DNA from: Henriciella sp.
GTDB lineage: Bacteria; Pseudomonadota; Alphaproteobacteria; Caulobacterales; Hyphomonadaceae
Reading direction: 5' to 3'
NCBI GenBank assembly: GCA_002733705.1
Contig: NVWP01000031.1
Span: 1 to 64,000 of the forward strand
DNA length: 64,000 nucleotides
In this document: in pieces, positions 52,738-61,488 of the stretch
How the letters are laid out: each line of letters begins with the position of its first letter
How positions within the stretch are numbered: the stretch's first letter is position 1
Program-made: the position numbers and the translations under genes
The notes under the pieces: model-generated
Told to the model about the DNA's origin: nothing
The model's input: the letters and a program-made list of their open reading frames with translations, nothing else
Databases searched by the model: none

Positions 52738-53391
52738 ATGGATTTCGCAAAGATGCGCCGGATTATGGTGGATTCCCAGATCCGCCCGAATGATGTGACC
52801 GACCCGGAAATCGTATCGGCCTTCCTGCATACGCCGCGCGAAGCGTTCGTGCCCAAGAGCGAGCAATCCATCGCCTATGCCGAATACGAGATCGAGACCA
52901 GCGAAGGGCGCGCGCTCTGGACGCCCCGCGACATCGGCAAGATGATCAAGTCGCTGGAGCCGGAGCCTTCCGACATCGCGCTCGTCATCGGGGCAGGGGC
53001 CGGCTATGAGACCGCCATTCTCTCGCGTCTCTGTGAAACCGTCATCGCCCTGGAAGAGAGCGATGAGCTGGTTGATGAGCTTACCGCCCGCTTCGGCACG
53101 CTCGGCCTCGACCGCGCGGTCGCTGTTCAGGGCGACCTTCGCGAAGGCCTAGCCGACCAGGCGCCGTTCGACATCATCCTCGTCTGCGGCCTGATCGAAG
53201 AGGCGCCGGAGACCTGGTTCACCCAGCTGGCAGAAGGTGGCCGTCTTGGCGCCGCTGTCCCGCATGGCCGTGACCTTGGCCGTGCCCGTGTCTGGACCAA
53301 GGCTGGTGAGACCGTCTCCTATCGCGAAGTCTTCGATTGCTGCCCGCCCCGTCTCCCCGGTTTCGAAAAGCCCAAAAGCTTCGTTTTCTAA
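52738..53391 (+). CDS. pcm: Protein-L-isoaspartate O-methyltransferase family protein
   Basis: A 217-residue SAM-dependent methyltransferase of the PCMT fold. It has MVDSQIRPNDVTDPEIVSAFLHTPREAFVP at the N-terminus, and the SAM-binding loop is ALVIGAGAGYETAILS. In alphaproteobacteria this version, shorter and more divergent than E. coli Pcm, regularly precedes tolC, and it may not be a true isoaspartyl repair enzyme. It begins the pcm–hydrolase–tolC–popZ run. Confidence 0.85.
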   Translation: MDFAKMRRIMVDSQIRPNDVTDPEIVSAFLHTPREAFVPKSEQSIAYAEYEIETSEGRALWTPRDIGKMIKSLEPEPSDIALVIGAGAGYETAILSRLCETVIALEESDELVDELTARFGTLGLDRAVAVQGDLREGLADQAPFDIILVCGLIEEAPETWFTQLAEGGRLGAAVPHGRDLGRARVWTKAGETVSYREVFDCCPPRLPGFEKPKSFVF

Positions 53392-53405
53392 TCACTGGGT
53401 TTAGT

Positions 53406-53423
53406 GGGCCGCCATTGCGGCCC
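53406..53423 (+). other. Short perfect hairpin after pcm
   Basis: GGGCCGC-CATT-GCGGCCC is a 7-bp stem starting 15 nt after the pcm stop, with no U run. It may pause transcription between pcm and the hydrolase gene. Confidence 0.4.
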
Positions 53424-53473
53424 CGTCATCCATCCCCGACCTTCTGACCCTCATGGGAAAGAAAGGACCGGTC

Positions 53474-54163
53474 ATGGTGAAACCATCAGCCTACCTCTTC
53501 GCGGGCATACTCTTTGCTGGTCTGCTTGTGGCGGCCTGCCTCGCGCCGCCCAAGGCAACGAAGTCCTTTGCCGGCACGAAGACCTATATCGTCCACGGAT
53601 ACATGGCGGGTCCGGACGACCACTGGTTCGAGTGGCTCGAGACCCGGATAGAAGCCGGTGGCGGCGAGGCCGTCCGCCTGACCTTGCCACAATCGGATGA
53701 TCCCGACCCCGCTGAATGGGAAAAGGCCCTGGCAGACGAGATCGGCACGCCCGACCGTAAAACCTATATCGTCGCCCACAGCCTCGGCTCGATTACGGTG
53801 CTTCGCTACCTCTCCGGCCTGGATGACGACAGCGAGCTTGGCGGCTTGCTGCTGGTGTCGGGCTTCCCCGGCAGGCTGCCAGCCATTCCGGCCCTCGACG
53901 CCTATATGGACGCGCCTTTCGATGCCGGCCGGATCAGGCAGATCGCCAGCAGGCGGGCTGTCATCTCTGCGAAGGATGATCCAATCGTCCCTCATCGCCA
54001 GAGCCAGGCGCTCGCCGAAGACATCGACGCAGATTTCCTGCCTGCCGAAACAGGCGGTCACTTCCTGGCGAGGGATGGGTTCGACCAGTTTCCACTGGTA
54101 CTTCAGACGTTGAGAGATATGATCAGGAACGCGGATAACGAGCATACACCATTCGCAAAGTGA
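53474..54163 (+). CDS. Lipoprotein with RBBP9/YdeN-type serine hydrolase domain
   Basis: A 229-residue protein. The N-terminal signal has lipobox LLVAAC (Cys at about 22), giving a membrane-anchored enzyme. The hydrolase domain has YIVHGYMAGPDDHWFEWLE, nucleophile Ser in VAHSLGS, acidic AKDDPIVP, and the catalytic His in TGGHFL, the RBBP9/YdeN pattern. Those proteins are normally cytosolic, so the lipid anchor is unusual. The start at 53474 has AAAGGA 8 nt upstream and is preferred to 53453. It stands between pcm and tolC; its stop lies in a palindrome. Confidence 0.8.
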   Translation: MVKPSAYLFAGILFAGLLVAACLAPPKATKSFAGTKTYIVHGYMAGPDDHWFEWLETRIEAGGGEAVRLTLPQSDDPDPAEWEKALADEIGTPDRKTYIVAHSLGSITVLRYLSGLDDDSELGGLLLVSGFPGRLPAIPALDAYMDAPFDAGRIRQIASRRAVISAKDDPIVPHRQSQALAEDIDADFLPAETGGHFLARDGFDQFPLVLQTLRDMIRNADNEHTPFAK

Positions 54164-54177
54164 ACAGTGTTCACTTT
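54157..54177. promoter_or_regulatory. Perfect 21-bp palindrome upstream of tolC, likely repressor operator
   Basis: AAAGTGAACA and TGTTCACTTT flank a single central G. It overlaps the hydrolase stop codon and ends 47 bp before the tolC ATG, where a promoter -35 would lie. Length and symmetry fit a TetR/AcrR-type dimer site controlling the efflux outer-membrane protein. Confidence 0.65.
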
Positions 54178-54224
54178 CTTCCTGAAGCCGTGTAAGGTCA
54201 TGCCTGCCGAGGGAGGGCAGGGCG

Positions 54225-55520
54225 ATGCGTCGAACGAGATATGCCTCAACACTGCTGGCAGTGGGGGTGGTGCTGATAGCACTGCCGGCGCAAGGTGAAA
54301 CGCTGCAGGATGCGCTGTCGGCGGCCTGGCTGAACAATCCCGCCCTCGAGGCCGAGCGCGATTCGGCGGCCATTGCCGGCGAGCGGATCGAGCAGGCCCG
54401 CGCCCAGCGCAAACCCACGGTCAGCCTGTTCGGCAGCTATGTCTACGAATCGGTCGATTCCAACCGCCCCTTCGCCTTCAATCTGGGTGACCGGCCTGTT
54501 GCCTCCGCCCAGATCGAGGCGCGCCTTCCCGTCTATACAGGCGGGCGCATCACCGCAGGCGTCCAGCAGGCCGAAGCCGGAGCGCTTGCGGCGGGCGCCC
54601 AGCTCAACTCGGCCGGCCAGTCCATCCTGCTCGACACGCTCATCGCCTATGTCGACATCCTGCGGGCGCGTGAGGTCATCTCCATCCGTGAGAACAGTAT
54701 CCGCCTGCTTGAGGGCCAGTTCACCGCCGCCTCCGACCGGTTCGAGGTGGGCGACACCACCCGTACAGACGTTTCGCTGGCCCGCGCCCGCCTCGAAGGG
54801 GGGCGCGCCGCGCTCGCCTCGGCAGAGGCAGACCTTGAAGCCGCGCTCGCCCAGTATGCGCTGCTCACCGGACTGGAAGCGGCCGACCTGCTCGCGCCGC
54901 TCCCGCCCGTCCCGGAGCTGCCCGAGAGTTTTGAGGCCGCGCTCGCCGTCGCCCTTGATGCCAATCCGGACATTACAGCGGCCCGGTTTGCCGAACAGGC
55001 CGCCCGCCGGTCGGTCGAGGTCGCCCGCGGCGCGCTGAAGCCTGAAGTCTCTCTCATCGCGCAGGCCGGCGTTGAGGAATACCACACCGAAGGCTTTACC
55101 GATTCCAGCATGCTCGCTGGCGCCCAGGCCAGTTTCCCGCTCTTCACGGGCGGTCTCAACACCTCGCTCGTGCGCGAAGCCCAGCTCTCGCGCCAGCAGG
55201 CCGCCAGCCGTATCGCCCTCAGTGAGCGTGTGGTGCGCACCAGCGTCGCGCGCGCCTGGTATGGTTTCCTGGCCGCCGACCGCGCCGTCGAGGCTTCCGG
55301 CCGCCAGGTCGAGGCCGCAGAGCTGGCCTATGAAGGCGCGCAGGAAGAGCTCAGCGTCGGTGTGCGCACCACGCTCGATGTGCTGGACCAGGAGCAGGAG
55401 CTCCTCGAAGCGCGCCTCTCGCAGGTGACGGCGGAGCGCGACCGCTATGTCGCCGCCCACACCCTGCTCGCCGCAATGGGCCAGTTGACGCCGGCGCGTC
55501 TCGGCCTCAGCCTTGGTTAA
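54225..55520 (+). CDS. tolC: TolC family outer membrane efflux/secretion channel
   Basis: A 431-residue OEP protein with a signal peptide (to about GET at residue 25). Two repeats of the TolC fold are visible: TLQDALSAAWLNNPALEAERDSA, YVYESVD, then a second repeat beginning LPESFEAALAVALDANPDITAA. YEGAQEELSVGVRTTLDVLDQEQELLEARL is the conserved second-repeat coiled-coil. It forms the trimeric outer-membrane exit duct for type I secretion and RND pumps. It is one of the usual genes before popZ in alphaproteobacteria. Confidence 0.94.
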   Translation: MRRTRYASTLLAVGVVLIALPAQGETLQDALSAAWLNNPALEAERDSAAIAGERIEQARAQRKPTVSLFGSYVYESVDSNRPFAFNLGDRPVASAQIEARLPVYTGGRITAGVQQAEAGALAAGAQLNSAGQSILLDTLIAYVDILRAREVISIRENSIRLLEGQFTAASDRFEVGDTTRTDVSLARARLEGGRAALASAEADLEAALAQYALLTGLEAADLLAPLPPVPELPESFEAALAVALDANPDITAARFAEQAARRSVEVARGALKPEVSLIAQAGVEEYHTEGFTDSSMLAGAQASFPLFTGGLNTSLVREAQLSRQQAASRIALSERVVRTSVARAWYGFLAADRAVEASGRQVEAAELAYEGAQEELSVGVRTTLDVLDQEQELLEARLSQVTAERDRYVAAHTLLAAMGQLTPARLGLSLG

Positions 55521-55625
55521 TACAAGGCCCACGGGTGTATCGCGCCGCGAATCCGGCATAACATCATATTAACTGGCGCGGTGTAGCCGGATTGAGGCAT
55601 ACATTCTTTTCTGCGGGAGCTGAAA

Positions 55626-56738
55626 ATGGCGGACAAAGCGCAATCCGAACCAACAATGGAGGAAATCCTTGCCTCCATCCGCAAGATCATCGCCGATGAT
55701 GGCGAGACCTCGCGTCCCGCCGCCCGCTCGGAAAGCCAGAGTTCCGGTTCGGTAGACGTGAATGTCGCCGGTGACGATGATTTTGACGATCTTTCCCTCG
55801 ACGATGTGATGTCGGAGACCGAGGAAGATGACGCCTTCGATAACACGTCAGAGCGGTATCTTTCGGGTGAACAGAGCCATACCGAACAGCGCCATGATGC
55901 CGGCGAATCGGACTTCGACCTGATGGAAGACGCCGACACCTCCGGCAACATGCTGGCCGATGTCGATGATGACATGTTCGACGATCTTGGCGACCGTGGC
56001 AGCGAAGCAGATCAATCCGGAGAGTTCGCGCCGCAGACACCGCAGTCCTACGATAATCAGCCCCACGCCTTCGACGACAGTGACGATGATCTGGAAGATT
56101 TCGACTTCGGCCTGGCCGAGGAAGACGACACGCCGGTTGCCGAATCGCCTGCCGTGCGCCGCGCCGCCGATTCGCCGGGGGCGACCTGGACACCGGAAGA
56201 GCTCGCAGCTCCGCAGACCGAAGCGGACCCGGACATGGACCAGCCGTCCTATATGGACAGCGAGCCCGAGCCTGACTTCATGACGGAGCAGGATGCAGGC
56301 AATGACCCGTTCGCCGGCGTCGCGCCGCAGCCTGAGCCCGAAACGAGCTGGGAACCGGCCGCGCAGGAGACCAGCTTCGCTCCGGATATCGATCAGGCCC
56401 CGCCGGTCGATGTGGAGCCTGAAACCGAACCCGCTATCGCCGACATGGCAGCCCCAGAGCCGGAGCCTCAGATGACCGAGTCCTACACGTCTTCCGCTTC
56501 TCAGGGCGGCGAGGCCCTGACCGATGAGCGTATCGCCGGCGCCGCCGCCACCGCGCTTGGCAAGCTGATGGTCAAACGCTCCAGCAGCGAGGAAGAAGCC
56601 AACCCCAACACGCTCGATGGTCTCATGCGCGAGCTTCTACGCCCGATGATCAAGGAATGGCTCGATGCCAACCTCCCGGCCATCGTTGAGCGCAAGGTCG
56701 AGGAAGAAGTACAGCGTATCGCCCGCATGGCGCGCTAG
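55626..56738 (+). CDS. popZ: PopZ-like cell pole organising protein (DUF2497)
   Basis: A 370-residue protein. The N-terminal helix is MADKAQSEPTMEEILASIRKII, the PopZ client-binding helix. A long acidic Pro/Asp/Glu-rich linker (about 25-285) follows, then a C-terminal oligomerisation region (DERIAGAAATALGKLM, then RPMIKEWLDANLPAIVERKVEEEVQRI). PopZ forms a polar condensate that anchors the chromosome and kinases. Caulobacter PopZ is about 177 residues, so the linker is unusually long here. It lies between tolC and valS as expected, with a terminator after it. Confidence 0.92.
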   Translation: MADKAQSEPTMEEILASIRKIIADDGETSRPAARSESQSSGSVDVNVAGDDDFDDLSLDDVMSETEEDDAFDNTSERYLSGEQSHTEQRHDAGESDFDLMEDADTSGNMLADVDDDMFDDLGDRGSEADQSGEFAPQTPQSYDNQPHAFDDSDDDLEDFDFGLAEEDDTPVAESPAVRRAADSPGATWTPEELAAPQTEADPDMDQPSYMDSEPEPDFMTEQDAGNDPFAGVAPQPEPETSWEPAAQETSFAPDIDQAPPVDVEPETEPAIADMAAPEPEPQMTESYTSSASQGGEALTDERIAGAAATALGKLMVKRSSSEEEANPNTLDGLMRELLRPMIKEWLDANLPAIVERKVEEEVQRIARMAR

Positions 56739-56767
56739 ACCCTCGTTCACACCCTGATATAGAGACG

Positions 56768-56799
56768 AGGCGCGCCCGAAACGGCGCGCCTTTTCTTTT
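56768..56799 (+). terminator. Intrinsic terminator between popZ and valS
   Basis: AGGCGCGCC and GGCGCGCCT form a 9-bp stem with a 6-nt loop, followed directly by TTTTCTTTT. It is the strongest plus-strand terminator in the window and separates popZ from valS transcription. Confidence 0.88.
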
Positions 56800-56832
56800 G
56801 TAGTTTCTGACCGACAATGATGGACCGACCAA

Positions 56833-59829
56833 ATGCTTGACCAACGCTTCGATCCGCAGAGCGCCGAAGGGCGCATCTATGAGCGCTGGGAAGAGGCGGG
56901 ATGCTTCCGCCCCTCCGGCGATACGAGTGCGCAGGCCTATTCGGTCGTCATCCCGCCGCCAAACGTCACCGGCGTCCTGCATATGGGCCACGCCCTCAAC
57001 AACACGCTTCAGGATATCCTTGTCCGGTTTGAGCGTATGCGCGGCAAGAATGTCCGCTGGCAGCCGGGCACGGACCATGCCGGTATCGCCACGCAGATGG
57101 TGGTTGAGCGCCAGCTTGCCCAGGACGGAAACGAGAGCCGCGCCAGCCTGGGCCGCGAGGCCTTCATCGACCGCGTCTGGCAGTGGAAGGAACAGTCCGG
57201 CGGACAGATCATCCAGCAGCTGAAACGCCTCGGCGCCTCCTGCGACTGGGAGAATGAGCGCTTCACCATGGGCGACCGGGACAACCCCGACGACCAGATG
57301 CAGGAAGCGGTCCGCAAGGTCTTTGTCGACCTCTACAATGAAGGTCTCATCTACCGCGACAAGCGGCTGGTGAACTGGGATCCGCACTTCCAGACGGCCA
57401 TCTCCGACCTCGAAGTCGAGAGCCGGGATGTGAAAGGCCATATGTGGCATTTCAAATACCCGCTCGCGGGCGGGGAGACCTACACCTATGTCGAAAAGGA
57501 CGAGGACGGGAATGTCACGCTGGAGGAAGAGCGCGACTATATCTCCATCGCCACGACACGGCCGGAAACCATGCTCGGCGACGGCGCCGTGGCCGTGCAC
57601 CCGGACGATGAGCGTTACGCCCCGATTGTCGGCAAGCTGTGCGAGATCCCGGTCGGCCCGAAAGAGCATCGCCGTCTGATCCCGATCATTACCGACGATT
57701 ACCCGGATCCTGACTTTGGCTCTGGCGCGGTGAAGATCACCGGCGCGCATGACGAAAACGATTATGGCGTCGCCCAGCGCAACAATATCCCGATGTACCG
57801 GCTGATGGATATGGAAGCTCGGATGCGCACTGAGGGTCCGAGCTACGAAGAGAGCGCGATGGAAGCTCAACAAATCGCGTCGGGAAAACAGGCGACTGCT
57901 GCCGACGTGGACGCGCTCAATCTGGTGCCGAACAAGTATCGTGGGCTCGACCGCTATGAGGCGCGCAAGCAGGTGGTCGCTGACATCGATGCCGATGGCC
58001 TGATGATCGAGGTTGAGGACAAGCTGATCACCCAGCCCTTCGGGGACCGCTCCGGCGTGGTGATTGAGCCGATGCTCACCGACCAATGGTTCGTGAAGGC
58101 CGAAGAGCTGGCGAAACCGGCGATCGAGGCGGTGCGGTCCGGCAAGACCAAATTCGTGCCTGAGAACTGGACCAAGACCTATTATAACTGGATGGACAAC
58201 ATCCAGCCCTGGTGCATCTCCCGCCAGCTCTGGTGGGGGCACCAAGTGCCAGTTTGGTATGGGCCGCAGAAGTCCGTGCTAGAAGAAACTCATAAAATTG
58301 AAGGCGCCATGTCGGGCGGCGTTTCAAAGCTGATGAGTAATATCCGGGGGCCAAAAATATTCTGCGCTTTATCTAGAGCTGAAGCTCTGGCTCAGGCGAA
58401 AGAGTACTATGGGGATGATGTTCAGGTCTCTTTCGACGATCGAGATATTCCTGCAATGGAATACGGAAGACTGGGCGGTGATCAAGAACTATATGTTAAG
58501 CTGTTTCAAGATCCTGACGTCCTCGACACATGGTTCTCCTCCGCCCTCTGGCCGTTCTCGACGCAAGGCTGGCCAGAGAACACCGAAGCCCTGAAACAAT
58601 ATTATCCGACCAGCGTGCTGGTCACAGCGCATGACATCATCTTCTTCTGGGTCGCCCGGATGATGATGATGGGCCTTCACTTCATGGACGGCGAAGTGCC
58701 CTTTCATGACGTCTACATCCACGCCCTCGTGCTGGATGAGAAGGGCCAGAAGATGTCCAAGTCCAAGGGCAATGCCATGGACCCGCTGGAACTGGTCGAT
58801 CAGTATGGCGCCGATGCCCTGCGCTTCACCTTCGCCCGTCAGGCCGCGCAGGGGCGTAATATCCGCCTCTCCCCGCAGGCCGTTGAAGGCTATCGCAACT
58901 TCACCACCAAGCTCTGGAATGCCGCCCGCTTTGCGGAAATGAACAGTTGCGAGTTCGGCCATGACCTCAAACCCGGCGACCTCAAGCTCCCGCTCAATCG
59001 CTGGATCGCGGCCGAACTTGGCAAGGCAGCTGCCGCTGTCACGCGTGCGCTCGAAGCCTACAAGTTCAATGAAGCGGCCGAGGCGCTCTACCAGTTCATC
59101 TGGAACGTGCTCTGCGACTGGTATATCGAGCTGATCAAGCCGGTCATGAATGGTGAGGATGAAGCGGCAAAAGCCGAAACCCGCAAGGCCTGCGGCTGGG
59201 TCATCGACCAGACGCTGAAGCTGCTTCACCCCTTCACGCCTTTCGTGACTGAAGCGCTTTGGGCACAGACAGAACAGGAGGGCCGCAAGCGTCCGGACTT
59301 CCTCATGGTGCAGGACTGGCCCGCCTTTGCCGACGCCTGGTCCGACGATGAAGCCGAAGCAGAGCTTCAATGGGTGCTGGATACGGTTTCCGAAATCCGC
59401 TCGACTCGGTCTGTCCTCAATGTGCCGGCCGGCGCGCAAGTGCCTGCCTCGCTGATCGGCGCGTCTGACAAGGTGAAAGGCTGGGCAAAGGAAAACGAGA
59501 CGCCGATCAGGCAGCTCGCCCGCCTCTCCAGCTTTGATATCGCGGCCGAGAAGCCGTCCGGCGCAGTTACAATTGCGTCCGGCGAAGAGACCATCGCGCT
59601 CGAAGTGCAGGAATTCATCACCCTGTCGGATGAGGTCGCCCGTCTCGACAAGGAGATGGCAAAGCTCGGCAAGGACATTGAGGGGACTGAAAAGAAACTC
59701 TCGAATGAGAACTTCGTCGCCAAGGCCCCGCCGGAGATCGTCGAGGAGAACCGCGAACGGATCACCGAATGGACGGCCACCCTTGCCAAGCTGCGCTCGG
59801 CACGTGAACAATTGGCTGCGCTCAGCTGA
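56833..59829 (+). CDS. valS: Valyl-tRNA synthetase
   Basis: A 998-residue class I synthetase. The HIGH box is HMGH (50-53), the catalytic motif WWGHQVP lies after the CP1 editing domain, the KMSKS box is at about 640-644 (KMSKSKGN), the anticodon-binding domain follows, and a C-terminal coiled-coil is present (LDKEMAKLGKDIEGTEKKL). It charges tRNA-Val. A segment at about residues 476-556 is AT-richer and longer than usual, ahead of the conserved DPDVLDTWFSSALWPF. The reading frame stays open. It has its own upstream region after the popZ terminator. Confidence 0.96.
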   Translation: MLDQRFDPQSAEGRIYERWEEAGCFRPSGDTSAQAYSVVIPPPNVTGVLHMGHALNNTLQDILVRFERMRGKNVRWQPGTDHAGIATQMVVERQLAQDGNESRASLGREAFIDRVWQWKEQSGGQIIQQLKRLGASCDWENERFTMGDRDNPDDQMQEAVRKVFVDLYNEGLIYRDKRLVNWDPHFQTAISDLEVESRDVKGHMWHFKYPLAGGETYTYVEKDEDGNVTLEEERDYISIATTRPETMLGDGAVAVHPDDERYAPIVGKLCEIPVGPKEHRRLIPIITDDYPDPDFGSGAVKITGAHDENDYGVAQRNNIPMYRLMDMEARMRTEGPSYEESAMEAQQIASGKQATAADVDALNLVPNKYRGLDRYEARKQVVADIDADGLMIEVEDKLITQPFGDRSGVVIEPMLTDQWFVKAEELAKPAIEAVRSGKTKFVPENWTKTYYNWMDNIQPWCISRQLWWGHQVPVWYGPQKSVLEETHKIEGAMSGGVSKLMSNIRGPKIFCALSRAEALAQAKEYYGDDVQVSFDDRDIPAMEYGRLGGDQELYVKLFQDPDVLDTWFSSALWPFSTQGWPENTEALKQYYPTSVLVTAHDIIFFWVARMMMMGLHFMDGEVPFHDVYIHALVLDEKGQKMSKSKGNAMDPLELVDQYGADALRFTFARQAAQGRNIRLSPQAVEGYRNFTTKLWNAARFAEMNSCEFGHDLKPGDLKLPLNRWIAAELGKAAAAVTRALEAYKFNEAAEALYQFIWNVLCDWYIELIKPVMNGEDEAAKAETRKACGWVIDQTLKLLHPFTPFVTEALWAQTEQEGRKRPDFLMVQDWPAFADAWSDDEAEAELQWVLDTVSEIRSTRSVLNVPAGAQVPASLIGASDKVKGWAKENETPIRQLARLSSFDIAAEKPSGAVTIASGEETIALEVQEFITLSDEVARLDKEMAKLGKDIEGTEKKLSNENFVAKAPPEIVEENRERITEWTATLAKLRSAREQLAALS

Positions 59830-59846
59830 CACGGGAAGGTAAGATC

Positions 59847-60932
59847 ATGAAGCCCCTCTATGCCGGACTATTCGCTATCGTGGCGCTCGCTGCCTGCGCG
59901 CCCGAAGCCCCTGAACAGTCGGAGCTTGGCGCCGCGACGAATGAAGGCGCAGAGTCAGCTATTGAGACCACCGACGCTGGAGACGAGACGGAGGCCGACA
60001 TGGCGACAGCCCAAGCGCCTGACTGGCGTATCGTCATTCATGGCGGGGCAGGGGTCATCCTGCGCGAAGACCTCTCCGATGAGCAGGAGGCCGCTTACAG
60101 GGCGGCTCTTGAAACCTCGCTTCAGGCCGGGGCCGATATCCTTTCTGATGGCGGCTCCTCGCTCGACGCGGTGCAGGCCGCCGTCCTCACCATGGAAGAC
60201 GATCCGCTCTTCAATGCAGGCTATGGCGCGGTCATGACGGCAGAAGGCATCCACGAACTCGACGCCTCCATCATGGAAGGCAGCAACCGCGATGCCGGCT
60301 CGGTCGCCGGTGTGACGCGCGTGAAGAACCCGATCCTTGCGGCCCGCGCCGTGATGGACCAGTCCGAACACGTCATGTTCGCGGGCGAGGGCGCTGACAG
60401 CTTCGCTGAATCGGTGGGCCTTGAGCTGGTTGAGAACTCCTACTTCACCACCGAGCGGCGCCGCGAAGCGCTGGAACGTGTGCTGGAGACGCGCGAGCGC
60501 ACGGATGCAGACCGCCATGGCACGGTGGGCGCTGTCGCCATCGACCAGAACGGCAACCTCGCCGCCGCAACGACGACAGGCGGCATGACGGCAAAGATGC
60601 ACGGACGTATCGGTGACGCGCCCCTGATCGGCGCGGCGACCTATGCGGAGAACGGGGTGTGCGCGGTCTCAGCGACCGGTCACGGTGAGTACTTTATCCG
60701 CGTCGGTGTCGCGAAAACGATCTGTTCGCGTGTTGAGCTTGCGGGCGAAGACATCGAAACCGCCGCCGACAACGCCCTCGGCCAGGTCGCAGACCTTGGC
60801 GGCGATGGCGGCGTCATCGTCATGGGCGGTGAGGGCCAGTACGCCTATGTCTTCAACTCCAAAGGCATGTATCGCGGCATGATGGACGCCGATGGCGGTC
60901 TGGAAACCGCGATTTTCGGACCTGAGGAATAG
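59847..60932 (+). CDS. Isoaspartyl peptidase/L-asparaginase family lipoprotein
   Basis: A 361-residue Ntn-hydrolase. Lipobox ALAAC (Cys17) and an acidic linker (18-56) precede the domain, which has RIVIHGGAGVI, GYGAVMTAEG, and an autocleavage site HGTVGAVA with Thr226 as the new N-terminal nucleophile. Substrates are isoAsp dipeptides, asparagine or glycosylasparagine. The lipid anchor and linker suggest the enzyme works in the periplasm or at the outer membrane. RBS GGGAAGG. It starts 18 bp after valS. Confidence 0.88.
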   Translation: MKPLYAGLFAIVALAACAPEAPEQSELGAATNEGAESAIETTDAGDETEADMATAQAPDWRIVIHGGAGVILREDLSDEQEAAYRAALETSLQAGADILSDGGSSLDAVQAAVLTMEDDPLFNAGYGAVMTAEGIHELDASIMEGSNRDAGSVAGVTRVKNPILAARAVMDQSEHVMFAGEGADSFAESVGLELVENSYFTTERRREALERVLETRERTDADRHGTVGAVAIDQNGNLAAATTTGGMTAKMHGRIGDAPLIGAATYAENGVCAVSATGHGEYFIRVGVAKTICSRVELAGEDIETAADNALGQVADLGGDGGVIVMGGEGQYAYVFNSKGMYRGMMDADGGLETAIFGPEE

Positions 60933-60941
60933 TGGTCTCAG

Positions 60942-61478
60942 ATGGCCTCTGACCTGACCGGCATTACGATCCGCGCAGCTGTATTGGGCGACGCCGCAGC
61001 CCTGGCGGAGCTCGGCCGGCGCACCTTCATCGGCAAGTTCGGCCATATCTACTCAAAGGCCGACCTCCACGCCTATCTTGATGAAGCGCATACTCAGGCA
61101 GTCTATGCCGACATGATTGAGAGCCCGGACTTCCTCGTCCGGGTCGCCGCGCTCCCCGACGAAACGCTGTCGGCCTATCTCGTCTGCTCACCGCTGGAGC
61201 TGCCGGCTAAAGAGGCTGCCGAAGGGTCGGTTGAACTGATGCGCGTCTATGTCGATCAGCCGCTGCAGGGCAGGGGGCTTGGCTCGCACTTCATCGAAGA
61301 GGCCATCGACTGGGCGAAGATTTCGCAGGCGCCCGAACTCTATCTCAGTGTCTTTTCGGAGAATGACCGGGCGCGCGCGCTTTATGAGCGGTTCGGTTTC
61401 GAGAAGGTCGGAGAGTTCGATTTCCCGGTCGGGAATCATCGCGACCTCGAATTCCTGATGCGGCTGAAATTGGAATAA
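60942..61478 (+). CDS. GNAT family N-acetyltransferase
   Basis: A 178-residue GCN5-type acetyltransferase. It has TIRAAVLGDAAALAELGRRTF at the N-terminus, the acetyl-CoA loop QGRGLG in DQPLQGRGLGSHFIEEAI, and ALYERFGFEKVGEFDF at the C-terminus. The acceptor could be a protein, amino acid or small amine. It starts 10 nt after the asparaginase-like gene and is probably in the same transcript. Confidence 0.88.
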   Translation: MASDLTGITIRAAVLGDAAALAELGRRTFIGKFGHIYSKADLHAYLDEAHTQAVYADMIESPDFLVRVAALPDETLSAYLVCSPLELPAKEAAEGSVELMRVYVDQPLQGRGLGSHFIEEAIDWAKISQAPELYLSVFSENDRARALYERFGFEKVGEFDFPVGNHRDLEFLMRLKLE

Positions 61479-61488
61479 TTTTGCCAAA

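Noticed and set aside
56650..58245. 531-aa minus-strand ORF across popZ and valS
   Set aside because: It runs through two recognised genes and the intrinsic terminator; no RBS or domain.
58489..59832. 447-aa minus-strand ORF opposite the 3' half of valS
   Set aside because: Antisense shadow of a highly conserved coding sequence.
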